From Elizabethkingia miricola (GTDB lineage Bacteria > Bacteroidota > Bacteroidia > Flavobacteriales > Weeksellaceae), in NCBI RefSeq assembly GCF_001675285.1, contig NZ_LSGQ01000032.1:109138-173137 (forward strand): a stretch of DNA of 64,000 bases. The letters run 5' to 3'. Made by a program: the position numbers and the translations under genes. Position 1 is the first letter of the stretch. Each line of letters starts with the position of its first letter. Below, piece after piece: positions 26,079 to 35,126 of this stretch. The notes below the pieces were generated by a model, which was not told the origin of the DNA, did no database searches, and saw only the letters and a program-made list of their open reading frames with translations.

Positions 26079-26200
26079 ATTAACTTTATTTTTATTGACC
26101 CCGTCTATTTTCGGCGGCAAATATAAGTTTAATATAAAAGTGGAAAAATCGAATATTATCTATGAACTAACAAGCACCTTTTTAGTTATACCAATAAATA

Positions 26201-26244
26201 AAGCCTCCAAATATGCTGAGTATACCCTGCATATTTGGAGGCTT
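26201..26244. terminator. strong hairpin, probable terminator
   Basis: AAGCCTCCAAATATGC (26201-26216) and GCATATTTGGAGGCTT (26229-26244) are perfect inverted copies with a 12-base loop. The hairpin lies upstream of the TPR-LuxR gene and downstream of the amidase and its own terminator, so it probably insulates the regulator. Flanking T-runs are short. Confidence 0.55.
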
Positions 26245-26320
26245 TAAAATTTATAAAATATATCCTTGGGAATTTGTTTTAACCAATGCAAATCCAATGG
26301 CGCATTACCACATACACTGC

Positions 26321-26357
26321 AAAAAAAAGAAGCTGATTATTTTCATAACCAGCCTCT
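26321..26357 (-). terminator. terminator of the amidase gene
   Basis: A 12-bp imperfect stem (GAAGCTGATTAT with ATAACCAGCCTC, G-T pairs allowed) has eight T on the minus strand (26321-26328). It is 18 bp after the stop of the choloylglycine-hydrolase-family gene. Confidence 0.75.
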
Positions 26358-26374
26358 TTTATTGATTAACAAAT

Positions 26375-27436
26375 TTATATTCCGATAAATGTAAAAGGCT
26401 TAGCCGCGACAAACTGTTGTGATGTTTCTCCGGCATAAGACTCGTTTTTACTGGCACTAAGCTTCTTCACCTGAGCGTTCTTACTAAAATCTAATTTCTT
26501 AAGATCTACCCAGAATGTATTAGGAGTCTTCACTGTCTCAAAATAATAAACCAGATTTTTATGATCCGCAACAGATCTCCATCTTGTTGACGAAATATTA
26601 GGTTCTGTTTCCGAAGAAATTCCAAAAGGTACAGAACAGTTTCTAATCACACTAAATACACTGGCAACAGATGTCCGTACATCTGCAGTTTGTGGAATAG
26701 CATTGATATAATAAGAAGCTCTTACAAAACGGTCTGCAGCACGGTTAGTTCCCGGCAGCATAACTGTTCCGGGAATTCCCTGCCAATATTGGTTAATTGC
26801 CAGTTGCTTATCAAATTCAGGTGAATTAGTCATTACTGTATAAGAAGGACTATGATGAATCACTAATTTACCATTGATATACTCAAAAATAGCATTATCT
26901 CCTGTAGCATCGGAAATAGATAAATGTAAAGTTGTAAATTTCTGTGTTCCCGGAATAAAATCCGAAACAATAACGAATTTCTCTTTTTTAAGCTCGTCTA
27001 CAGCTTCTTTTACCGTTGCAAAGTTATCCAGAACATATTGCGCCCATGCTGCGATAGTTACACCTTTGGATTTTCCTTTCGGATTAAACTTTGGATATTG
27101 GCTTTCTACTAACCAAAGTACATTTGCAACAAGCCCTTTCTCATTAATACCATCAGTAGTCGCAATATCCCATGCACTTGTAATAACACTGCCATATTTT
27201 GAGGTCCACTTTATGGAGTTAGAGCCAACATTTCCGTCACGCTGCATCCCACGGGGAAAAGCCCATAGATTGGCATCTATTTCATCTTTCCAGTCCATTG
27301 ATCTGGCAGTGATCACATTATTTTCAGGGCCCTTATATACTACTCTGGTACAGGCATCCAGAAAACTTCCAAATGGAGCTACTGCAAAGGCTAAAACGAG
27401 TAGCAATTTTTGTTTAAGTGAATAATTTTTTTTCAT
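26375..27436 (-). CDS. exported linear amide hydrolase, choloylglycine hydrolase / penicillin V acylase family
   Basis: 353 residues. A signal peptide ends just before Cys29 ('FLDACTRVVY'). In this Ntn-hydrolase family Cys becomes the N-terminal nucleophile after processing. 'ITARSMDW' supplies the conserved Arg and Asp, and 'DGINEKGLVANVLWL' and 'YTVMTNSPEF' (Asn) are further family motifs. Relatives cleave bile-salt amides, penicillin V or acyl-homoserine lactones. It is periplasmic or secreted. The gene stands alone with its own terminator. Confidence 0.9.
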   Translation of the reverse strand: MKKNYSLKQKLLLVLAFAVAPFGSFLDACTRVVYKGPENNVITARSMDWKDEIDANLWAFPRGMQRDGNVGSNSIKWTSKYGSVITSAWDIATTDGINEKGLVANVLWLVESQYPKFNPKGKSKGVTIAAWAQYVLDNFATVKEAVDELKKEKFVIVSDFIPGTQKFTTLHLSISDATGDNAIFEYINGKLVIHHSPSYTVMTNSPEFDKQLAINQYWQGIPGTVMLPGTNRAADRFVRASYYINAIPQTADVRTSVASVFSVIRNCSVPFGISSETEPNISSTRWRSVADHKNLVYYFETVKTPNTFWVDLKKLDFSKNAQVKKLSASKNESYAGETSQQFVAAKPFTFIGI

Positions 27437-27676
27437 ATGATTATGGATTTAATAATTATCTTAAAAATAGAAAAAAATTCTCAAAACACCATGTTAATTC
27501 AGTGAAAACTAAATAAAAAATTAATGATAAAAAGAATTACAATCATTAAAATAGGATCTAAATTTATTTAATCTAGTGCATTACTCAATAATATTTATTA
27601 TATATTTATAAATTATAATGCTTTTATAAACAATTAATCATAATTAGAAATTAAAAACACATCAGGCACAGCATAT

Positions 27677-27716
27677 TTATTACAAAAGCCCACAATATTG
27701 TGGGCTTTTGTAATAA
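27677..27716. terminator. 40-bp perfect palindrome, terminator of effector/immunity operon
   Basis: A perfect inverted repeat centred between 27696 and 27697, with GCCCACAA/TTGTGGGC at its heart and AAAA/TTTT outside. It lies about 50 bp beyond the last minus-strand gene (27766-28461). The remainder of 27437-27765 is very AT-rich and shows no gene. Confidence 0.75.
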
Positions 27717-27765
27717 TTGAATGTAAATTCATTTATCTAATAACTTCCAGCTATACAAATAGTTT

Positions 27766-28461
27766 TTACTTTTTAAAATACTTATCATTGTAGATAATAA
27801 AGTTTTCATTACGGGGAATAATGCTTTTAATTTTTGCATTTAATTTATCTTTTTGATATACACTTAATGTTACATAATAATAACTATCCGCTATTGTTTT
27901 ACCATTGATTACAGCCTCTTTTTGTTGTTTATTTTTTGCCCTTGTTAATTGATAAATATAAGAGTTCGTATCCCACTGATAAACAATAGTTTCATCTATA
28001 AGCAAAATATTATATTGTGGTTTTGTGTTCAACTTTTTTGTTAAAAAGTCTACAAACGATGTAAAGCCTTTCTCTCCTCCATTGAAATCCTCGGAAGAAG
28101 AATAGGCAACCAATCCTTTTTTTGAATCAGCTAATAGATGAAGATTATTAAATTTAAACTTATCTGAGAATGACAAATGTATCTTATTCTTTGGATTTTC
28201 ATAAAGATTATATTTAAAAGCGCATACATTATCAGCTTTTAAAATGTCCTCCATTCTTTTCTCTTCACATCCCTCATTTACAAAAACGGTTTTGAACACT
28301 TCTGTTTTTGATGTAAGTTGATCAACATCTTCATTAAAAGAGATTTTAGACAAATCAAAACTACCACAATCATTACATATATAATTAGAGTTTTGGGACT
28401 TTACACAAGATATCAATAAGAATGTAAAACCAATATTTATAACTTTTTTTACGATTTTCAT
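27766..28461 (-). CDS. lipoprotein, candidate T6SS immunity protein
   Basis: 231 residues with a lipoprotein signal ('FTFLLISC', Cys about 19). The mature part is polar with a 'CNDCGSFDLSKI' segment and has no family I recognise. It is the last gene of the run that starts with vgrG, 26 bp after a small membrane protein. Its position at the end of an effector cassette and its periplasmic lipoprotein form suggest immunity. This is inference from context. Confidence 0.55.
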   Translation of the reverse strand: MKIVKKVINIGFTFLLISCVKSQNSNYICNDCGSFDLSKISFNEDVDQLTSKTEVFKTVFVNEGCEEKRMEDILKADNVCAFKYNLYENPKNKIHLSFSDKFKFNNLHLLADSKKGLVAYSSSEDFNGGEKGFTSFVDFLTKKLNTKPQYNILLIDETIVYQWDTNSYIYQLTRAKNKQQKEAVINGKTIADSYYYVTLSVYQKDKLNAKIKSIIPRNENFIIYNDKYFKK

Positions 28462-28487
28462 ATTTTACGTGTCTATATAAAGCTTAA

Positions 28488-29072
28488 CTATCGCCAGTAT
28501 GTTAATTGTCTGACAAAATGCTTCATTTTTTTCACAACAAAAAAGCGAAAAAAATCTAATTTTTCATCTTCATAAAATCCCTCTATTGGTATATCTACTA
28601 TTTCGAAATATACCAGCATAATACTTGTTTTTTCATTAATTCTCTTATAATCCTCTTTAGAAATATATATCCCTTTTTCTTCTTTATCCTCCCCTATTAA
28701 ATATAATCTAAAATAATCACTATTAGAAACAGTTTCAGATGTGTAGGTGTAAGTATCTTTTTTTTTGATGAAAAACCTTTCTTGCACCTTATATATCTTT
28801 CCTTTTTTAATTTTATGGCCCAGAATAATCTTTCCATATAAAAAATTAATTATGACTATAGCAATAATTCCAATCACATAATAAGTAAGAATACTTTGAT
28901 TCTCAAAATATCCTTCCAAAACAATCATATTGATAAAAAATAGAATAAAATAAAGTGGTAAAAAAGTGATAGTTAATACAAAAGGGAAAACTAATAATGA
29001 AAGCCATAAACTCCGGTTAAACTTATTCATGACAAACGGAATTTCACCCTTCGAAATAAGATATCGGTGCAT
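28488..29072 (-). CDS. small membrane protein, candidate immunity protein
   Basis: 194 residues. Two transmembrane helices at about 20-50 and 62-82 ('LWLSLLVFPFVLTITFLPLYF' region and 'YYVIGIIAIVIINFLYG') are followed by a soluble beta-rich domain. No family is recognised. It lies 9 bp after the candidate immunity gene at 29082. A membrane location would suit protection from a membrane-acting effector such as the 853-residue protein upstream; this is inferred. Confidence 0.55.
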   Translation of the reverse strand: MHRYLISKGEIPFVMNKFNRSLWLSLLVFPFVLTITFLPLYFILFFINMIVLEGYFENQSILTYYVIGIIAIVIINFLYGKIILGHKIKKGKIYKVQERFFIKKKDTYTYTSETVSNSDYFRLYLIGEDKEEKGIYISKEDYKRINEKTSIMLVYFEIVDIPIEGFYEDEKLDFFRFFVVKKMKHFVRQLTYWR

Positions 29073-29081
29073 AGTATTAAA

Positions 29082-29987
29082 TTAAAAAACTTCTAATTGT
29101 TTTTTTCCTTTTGGTAAATAGAAAAGATAATTAAATGCTCCTTCTCCGTCTTGTTTCCCAGCCATTAATGGTGGAACTGTATATTTAAATAAATATTGAT
29201 TTCCATTCTCGTCCTTCTTCTTACTAACAAATCTGACCAGTTTTCCTTTAGCATAAAATTTAATATCATAGTCCTCCAAAGGATAGAGTTTTTTTATATT
29301 TGATAAATTAGTTTCTTTATATAAATCATCTACTTCTTGTTTGGACATATATTCCATCTGAGCTTGCATTTTTATACTTTGTTTCATTATTTCAAAATAA
29401 CTCTCAGAATCTTTACTTTGAAGAACTTTATAGAATTTTCTAGCTCCTTCATCAAGAAATGTTGTAGTATTAGATAAATCTTGTGCGTCTTCCAAAATAC
29501 TTTTATAATTCCAAGATACAGAAGCATCAAAGGGCAGTTCTATTTCATAATATGGCAATTTTTTTTCTAAAATTTCCTTAGGAAGCTGAAATTTCCCCAA
29601 AGAAACATAATCACTCATTTTCTTTCCATCTATAACTTCACTATACCCAAAATCAACAGATAAATCAGTATTTGCATTTAATTGCATATTATTAAACATT
29701 GGTGATAGACGTATTTTTAATAACTGTTTGCCGCTAGTCAAAATACAAGTATTCAAAGGTATTTCATTCGTCATTCCTCCTTTTACACCATAACTAAATA
29801 CAGGTATATCATTTAAAAATACTTCGTAATAACAGGCTTGAACTTGAAGTTTTGCGGTATAATATGGTTTTTGGATATCCATTTTTTTATTTTTTGTTTC
29901 TACTTTCTTAATCATCGTATTTGCTTTATCCTGGAATTTAGCTTTTCCATAAAAAAGGATAAAAACTATTATTATTAAATTTCTCAT
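29082..29987 (-). CDS. exported protein, primary candidate immunity protein for the 853-aa effector
   Basis: 301 residues with a signal peptide (about 1-17) and a mature domain of unknown family. Its start overlaps the stop of the large upstream gene by 4 bp (29984-29987), so the two are translationally coupled. Coupling and periplasmic export are the usual signs of an effector-immunity pair. Visible elements include 'YYEVFLNDIPVFSYG' and 'YLFKYTVPPLMAG'. Confidence 0.6.
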   Translation of the reverse strand: MRNLIIIVFILFYGKAKFQDKANTMIKKVETKNKKMDIQKPYYTAKLQVQACYYEVFLNDIPVFSYGVKGGMTNEIPLNTCILTSGKQLLKIRLSPMFNNMQLNANTDLSVDFGYSEVIDGKKMSDYVSLGKFQLPKEILEKKLPYYEIELPFDASVSWNYKSILEDAQDLSNTTTFLDEGARKFYKVLQSKDSESYFEIMKQSIKMQAQMEYMSKQEVDDLYKETNLSNIKKLYPLEDYDIKFYAKGKLVRFVSKKKDENGNQYLFKYTVPPLMAGKQDGEGAFNYLFYLPKGKKQLEVF

Positions 29988-32545
29988 GCTTCTATAATAT
30001 AACCCTTACCTTTCACAAAATTATCTTCTCTATCAAGTATGTTATAAGTATCCTTATATTGTATTTGATTATTCTTTCCTTTCGCCGTAATAATACAAAC
30101 AATATTAATGCCCATGAAATCACATTTTGCTTCTACAAAAGTACCTTTATTATCGTGCCCAATACTTGCCTTTGGCTTTACAGATGTTACAGCATAAGCT
30201 TCTGCTTGTATTTCTCCATCGATTGAGAATACAACAGCACTTAGACTGATTTTAGCTTTAGCAGACAAGGATAATCTAAGCCCAATTTCTCCATTTAAAT
30301 TTAAATTTGAACCTCCTTTTTCCGCCAAGGCATATTCAAATTCTACATTTACCTGACCAAATAAAGTAAGCATAAAATTCAACTCTGCTCCAACTGTATT
30401 TAATGCAATTTCAATAGCTTTTACAGCCTGCCCAAATGCGGGAACATAGGATACAGCTGCTATAATATCTAAAGAAACATCCCCCTTAAGTAGTGGATTA
30501 AATCTTACCATTAGTTTACCATCTGTATAAACTTCGTTGGTATCTTCTTTAATTGCTGCCTGCCATTTACCTCCGATACTAATTGCAGGGTAATCTATAG
30601 TCCCGACAATAGGCGATTTTAGAATTTTCCCCAGTCCTTTTACAGCTGATTTATGCCCAGAATTAATTTTATCAATATTGGTTAACCTATCTAATCCTTC
30701 TTTTAAAGTTAATAGCAATTCTAAAAACTTTTTTATTTTTTGTGCATATTTATCAGCAAGTTCAATTTCTTCTCCTTTGTTATACTCCGCCTTTAAAACC
30801 AATTGGAATTCCAATTCCATTCCATTGGCTCTTTTTTCCATTCCATATTTATTTATTCTTCCAGCCTTATTGGACTTTGAAAAAGCATCACTATATCTAG
30901 ACTTAGGATCTTTTGCATCCTCCGCATCAGTTCTTGGGTAATTAGGAAGGTTGGTATGGGTATATTGTTCCGGACCTTTCATCCCAAACCTAAAATCAAG
31001 TGCCCATTTAACATCAGGATATACCAAAATTTTTAATTGCTTTGAGTACCTACATGTAGAAGCCATGATGTCCAAACTAGCACTATTGTCTCTAGGTAAA
31101 CTAACAGGCCAAATATATTCAAGCATTTTAAAGCTTGTTTTTTCCAATAGATTATCATTACTTGGATGATAGTTGAATGCGCCTTTAAAGCTTAATACAT
31201 TACTACTAACATTAATATTTTTAAAGTTTTCCGGAGATTTTAATACCGTTAATGCCTTAGTTGTATGATCATTTTTTTTACCTGTAAAGATACATTCAGT
31301 TGTTTCAAGTTGCTTTAATTCAATACTATAATCTTTCAAATGATCAACGTCTGGACATATTATAGGAATATTTAATAAGTCCGGAAATGAGACTCCTTCC
31401 TGCTCTTTAAAAAGAACTCTACTCTTTTCCGTATCACTTTCCGGAATAGGATTAAAAATAACCTCTTTATAAAGACAAGGATGATAAGCAGCTATATTGG
31501 TTTCTATTTGTCCAACTAATACCGGTTTATTAGAAGAATCTCTTTCCCAATTATATGGTTTACCTTCATAGGCAACTTCTAAATAATTTCGTTCAAAATT
31601 TTCAAAGAATTTACGTGTTTGAATTGATTTTACCAACGAATATATTTTAATATTACTCCCGCCTTCTTTTATCCAACTATAGTCTACCCAGACATTAATT
31701 ACCGATTTCTGGATATATGTTCGCTTTACTTTCTCCTCATTTTCAGTGATTAACCCCGCTACTCCCTGCTTTCCTTCCTCATTTTTATTGGCTTTTACAG
31801 CATCAACCTCACACATAAAAGTTTTGGATCCTCCATAACTCAAATCGTCATCCGAATCCAGTATAAAAGTATCTTTATCCTTTAAAGCTATTTCTAGCTC
31901 CTGTCCATATAAGCCCGAGGTATAAATATGTAATTTCAAGTGCGATCCCCAACAGACTTTTGTTCCTTTTGGTATTGGATTATCCTGCATATCCGTCCAT
32001 TCCGTTCTTATAACAGAAGGCTTTCCTATTGCTCGTACAAAAATCCCATAAGGTTTCTTACCCTCAGCTCCTGTTTCCGGGAAAAAAGCTTCAAGATATG
32101 CCAGCCCTCCTCCTTCCAATACCTCAGGAAAATTTACAGTCTGCATTCCTGTAACCCCTTTGCTAAAAGATTCATTATGTGATAAATTTTGAGGGTCTAA
32201 TTTTTTAGGCGCTAATATCCAAGTCCAGTTAACATCTTTATATTTTTCTTGAATACTATTCTGCTTCTCTTTATAGGCTTTTAGCCTTTCCTCCTCATTG
32301 GCATTCCAGTTTTCCAACAACTTTTTAGCAGACCAACCTGCTTTCGCTCTCTCATCCCATCTCTTTTTGGATAATTCAACACTTTTATTAAAACCTTCAC
32401 TTAGAGCTTTAGTTTCTTTCTCATACTCTTCAACAACTACAGAAAAAGAAGAGGCTTTTGGCAATTTTAAAACACCATAACCCATATCCATATCTAATTT
32501 ACTACTTGGGCTATCTACAATTTTTATATGTAGGGACTTTTTCAT
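29984..32545 (-). CDS. large candidate T6SS effector, unknown family
   Basis: 853 residues from the Met at 32545 (begins 'MKKSLHIKIVDSPSSK'). The ATG at 32599 is rejected because it would overlap the upstream gene and add a basic leader. An N-terminal Lys/Glu-rich coiled region is followed by a long beta-rich middle. The C-terminal part has hydrophobic and amphipathic stretches ('IIAAVSYVPAFGQAVKAIEI', then 'LRLSLSAKAKISLSAVVFSI'). It is 4 bp after the DUF4280 tip gene and coupled by overlap to a candidate immunity gene. Size and context fit a T6SS effector, perhaps membrane-acting; no catalytic motif is evident. Confidence 0.65.
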   Translation of the reverse strand: MKKSLHIKIVDSPSSKLDMDMGYGVLKLPKASSFSVVVEEYEKETKALSEGFNKSVELSKKRWDERAKAGWSAKKLLENWNANEEERLKAYKEKQNSIQEKYKDVNWTWILAPKKLDPQNLSHNESFSKGVTGMQTVNFPEVLEGGGLAYLEAFFPETGAEGKKPYGIFVRAIGKPSVIRTEWTDMQDNPIPKGTKVCWGSHLKLHIYTSGLYGQELEIALKDKDTFILDSDDDLSYGGSKTFMCEVDAVKANKNEEGKQGVAGLITENEEKVKRTYIQKSVINVWVDYSWIKEGGSNIKIYSLVKSIQTRKFFENFERNYLEVAYEGKPYNWERDSSNKPVLVGQIETNIAAYHPCLYKEVIFNPIPESDTEKSRVLFKEQEGVSFPDLLNIPIICPDVDHLKDYSIELKQLETTECIFTGKKNDHTTKALTVLKSPENFKNINVSSNVLSFKGAFNYHPSNDNLLEKTSFKMLEYIWPVSLPRDNSASLDIMASTCRYSKQLKILVYPDVKWALDFRFGMKGPEQYTHTNLPNYPRTDAEDAKDPKSRYSDAFSKSNKAGRINKYGMEKRANGMELEFQLVLKAEYNKGEEIELADKYAQKIKKFLELLLTLKEGLDRLTNIDKINSGHKSAVKGLGKILKSPIVGTIDYPAISIGGKWQAAIKEDTNEVYTDGKLMVRFNPLLKGDVSLDIIAAVSYVPAFGQAVKAIEIALNTVGAELNFMLTLFGQVNVEFEYALAEKGGSNLNLNGEIGLRLSLSAKAKISLSAVVFSIDGEIQAEAYAVTSVKPKASIGHDNKGTFVEAKCDFMGINIVCIITAKGKNNQIQYKDTYNILDREDNFVKGKGYIIEA

Positions 32546-32549
32546 AATA

Positions 32550-33017
32550 TTAATTTTGAATATTAAGTATTTTATCCTCTTCCTGAAGCAGAGGAACAAA
32601 CGGGAACAATTCTGCTAATACTTCTTGGTCTGCATTTTCAACACTTTGGGGAGAAACTTCAGCGGTCTGACCATGATTGACGATCTTGATACAATCTTTA
32701 CTCCCAATAGGACAAGTAGCTTTACTACTTTCCAATAAGGCTTTACCTTTATTATCTTCTAAGGTTATTTTATCATAATACCCACTCCATTCTGTAACGC
32801 TAACCTGACAAGGGTTATTGTTCATCTTGCTACAGCTTCCAAACATGTTTTTTTCAAAAGTCTTACCAATATCCATATGGGTAGCCATAAGCTTATCAGC
32901 ACCATCTTTATCATTAATATAGCGTTTGCTTTGAGTTTTCACTTTAAGCTTATCCGGCGCTGTACCAAAATTACACATGCACAGCGCTCCTTGACAGACT
33001 AAATGTTTTTCACTCAT
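32550..33017 (-). CDS. DUF4280 PAAR-like tip protein
   Basis: 155 residues, Cys-rich: 'HLVCQGALCMCNFG', 'GSCSKMNNNPCQV' and 'ATCPIGSKDCIKIVNHGQ'. This is the DUF4280 pattern, a PAAR-like spike-tip family used by Bacteroidota T6SS to sharpen VgrG and carry cargo. It lies between a LysM-like protein and the 853-residue candidate effector, as a loader for that effector. Confidence 0.85.
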   Translation of the reverse strand: MSEKHLVCQGALCMCNFGTAPDKLKVKTQSKRYINDKDGADKLMATHMDIGKTFEKNMFGSCSKMNNNPCQVSVTEWSGYYDKITLEDNKGKALLESSKATCPIGSKDCIKIVNHGQTAEVSPQSVENADQEVLAELFPFVPLLQEEDKILNIQN

Positions 33018-33046
33018 ATTCTGGTGTTTTTAGTGTTTATTTTAAT

Positions 33047-34027
33047 TTATTGAGAATTCAATTCATAAAGCTGAAATTCTATTCTGTGCTCTATTGCTTT
33101 CTTAAAGGTTGAAATTATTCCATTAATAGAAAATATTTCCCTTGTTTCTTTATGTAATTTGTAAAGTAACTCTATCTGTCCTTTTGTCGATTTTATATTC
33201 AACGGATCTTCCTGCTCTTGTCCTTTTATTTCTAATACAATTTTATTACCGGAAGTATATTGCTTATTTACCATCTTTTCTGTTTCATAAGAGACTCCGT
33301 GTCCAAGCCCTGAAAAATAAATATCAAGAACCCCACTTTTAGAAAACTGCTCATAATTCAGATACACGTCAAGAAAAAAAAGCTTATAAAAAATATTTCT
33401 AAAAAGCAGATCTAATTTTTTATTTACATCTCCTAATGCAATATCTAAACGTCTTATCATTTCATTAGCAACTTCCGATACATAGTATTCTCTTATTTTC
33501 GGTAAATGTTCAGACCTCCATCTTAGTGCTATTTCTTCAACATTATCAATTCTTAGAATATTCCCGTTATCTTTTATTATAACTTTTAATGGATAAAGTG
33601 CTTGCTCTGCCTTTTCAAAAATTTGTTCTACAATCTTATCGACCTCCTGATTATTGACAAATGTTTTCTCTTTGGATAGTTCTACCCTATTTTGTTTCCT
33701 TTTTATCTTTATCTTATAATGAAGCTGCAATTCTTTAGGAAAAAACTTCATTATAACGCCATATACTTTTGTGCTTTCTGTATTGGGTAAATCCAGCTTT
33801 GTACTTTTCAGCTGATTGCTTTCCTGTTTTTTAAAAGCTTTTTCAGGAATATATAAATGTTCAACATATTTAGGTAATGTCAATGTCAGAAGTTCGTGAA
33901 GAGCACAGTGCTTATTATGAAATTCTATAAGCTCCTCACTTGTCATTTCATAGCCTCTGGAGATTTCCTCCAGATTAAGAATTCCGTCAATTCTTATTTT
34001 CACATATTCTTTATCTGCACTAACCAT
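33047..34027 (-). CDS. LysM-like protein in T6SS effector cassette
   Basis: 326 residues, no signal peptide. Residues about 15-65 look like one divergent LysM module ('LEEISRGYEMTSEELIEFHN' and 'LPKYVEHLYIPEKAF'). The rest is helical and of unknown family. It lies 29 bp upstream of the DUF4280 gene. A role as adaptor or chaperone for tip and effector is inferred from position; peptidoglycan binding is not shown. Confidence 0.6.
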   Translation of the reverse strand: MVSADKEYVKIRIDGILNLEEISRGYEMTSEELIEFHNKHCALHELLTLTLPKYVEHLYIPEKAFKKQESNQLKSTKLDLPNTESTKVYGVIMKFFPKELQLHYKIKIKRKQNRVELSKEKTFVNNQEVDKIVEQIFEKAEQALYPLKVIIKDNGNILRIDNVEEIALRWRSEHLPKIREYYVSEVANEMIRRLDIALGDVNKKLDLLFRNIFYKLFFLDVYLNYEQFSKSGVLDIYFSGLGHGVSYETEKMVNKQYTSGNKIVLEIKGQEQEDPLNIKSTKGQIELLYKLHKETREIFSINGIISTFKKAIEHRIEFQLYELNSQ

Positions 34028-34052
34028 TTAAAAACAATCGACTTATTTACAA

Positions 34053-35126
34053 TTACTTATAAGATTCTTTAAATGTAAAATTACTGTTGTATACTCTCAG
34101 ACTATCTGCCTTAAAAGGCTCTCCATTTAAGAGAATTTCATAATTATTGTTATCGGGAGTAATTTTAAACTCTAGTTTTAAATTATTACCAGCTCTTTTA
34201 AAAGCTTCATTTGTCTTTTGCCAATCAAAAAATGCACGTCCTTCAAAAGATTCTCCCTTTGCTGTTTCCCAAAAGAAAGTGACCTCCTTAGGAATAGCCC
34301 TGTCTTTTACCGGTATATTTTCTACCCATGGACGAAGCATTGTTTCTCTTTCCGCATTATAATAATCAACATTTACATTAAACAATCGAAAACCTTTATT
34401 CTCAGAACTTATTCTAGGAGACCATTTATAAAGAGTCCTGTAATCTTCCCATTGTTTTGAAGAAGCTCCATCTATAAACATATCTTTCTTAATATCTTCT
34501 CTTGTCTGAGAAATCTTTGAAAACAGTTTATCAGCATATACCTTATCATCCTTAATACGCTCGGCTGTATACTTTCCAAGCTCTATCTGCGTGGGACCAA
34601 AGCCCAGCCATACTACCACCATACCATTGGGAGCAAATCCAAAAATAAGATCACTGAATTTGTCATAGGATTTTCCTAAACCATTATAGGCTTTATCATA
34701 GTCAGGTTCCTGATTTATATTGATATATTCTTTTAAAGGTTTCGTTGAAGATTTAGATTCTGCATTAGCATAGGCTCTTTGTATCAGATCCTGTACTTTA
34801 TCTTTTGGAAAATCAACTTTAAGACGATAAAAAGCATCTTCATATCTGGAAAAATAAACGATATTAACACCTATAGGTGTCCCTTGCTGTTCAGTAAATC
34901 CTTTTCCGGAATTCCCCCAGCTTCCTGAAGAACTGCCATAAGGTAAATGAGCAGGTGTTCCCTCCAATGTTATAATATTATCCTCTACCGGAGTTATAAG
35001 ATAGTTATTCCCCGGATGCGAAATCTGCACATTATAAGATAGCATAGGTTTTTCGTTTTTCATTTTCTGGCAGTTAATAAGTGGGAGAATTCCCAATAAA
35101 AATATAATGATTTTAAATTTATCCAT
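34053..35126 (-). CDS. DUF2931-like lipoprotein, probable immunity to DUF2235 effector
   Basis: 357 residues. A lipoprotein signal ends 'PLINC' (Cys about 19). The mature region 'YGSSSGSWGNSGKGFTEQQGTPIGVNIVYFSRYEDAFYRLKVDFP' matches the DUF2931 type. Such lipoproteins are found next to DUF2235 lipases in T6SS loci and are thought to neutralise them in the periplasm. The gene overlaps the DUF2235 gene by 8 bp. Confidence 0.75.
   Translation of the reverse strand: MDKFKIIIFLLGILPLINCQKMKNEKPMLSYNVQISHPGNNYLITPVEDNIITLEGTPAHLPYGSSSGSWGNSGKGFTEQQGTPIGVNIVYFSRYEDAFYRLKVDFPKDKVQDLIQRAYANAESKSSTKPLKEYININQEPDYDKAYNGLGKSYDKFSDLIFGFAPNGMVVVWLGFGPTQIELGKYTAERIKDDKVYADKLFSKISQTREDIKKDMFIDGASSKQWEDYRTLYKWSPRISSENKGFRLFNVNVDYYNAERETMLRPWVENIPVKDRAIPKEVTFFWETAKGESFEGRAFFDWQKTNEAFKRAGNNLKLEFKITPDNNNYEILLNGEPFKADSLRVYNSNFTFKESYK

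Noticed and set aside
27677..27716. 40-bp perfect palindrome considered as an operator or recombination site
   Set aside because: It lies just after the last gene of the effector operon with A/T flanks, so a terminator explains it.
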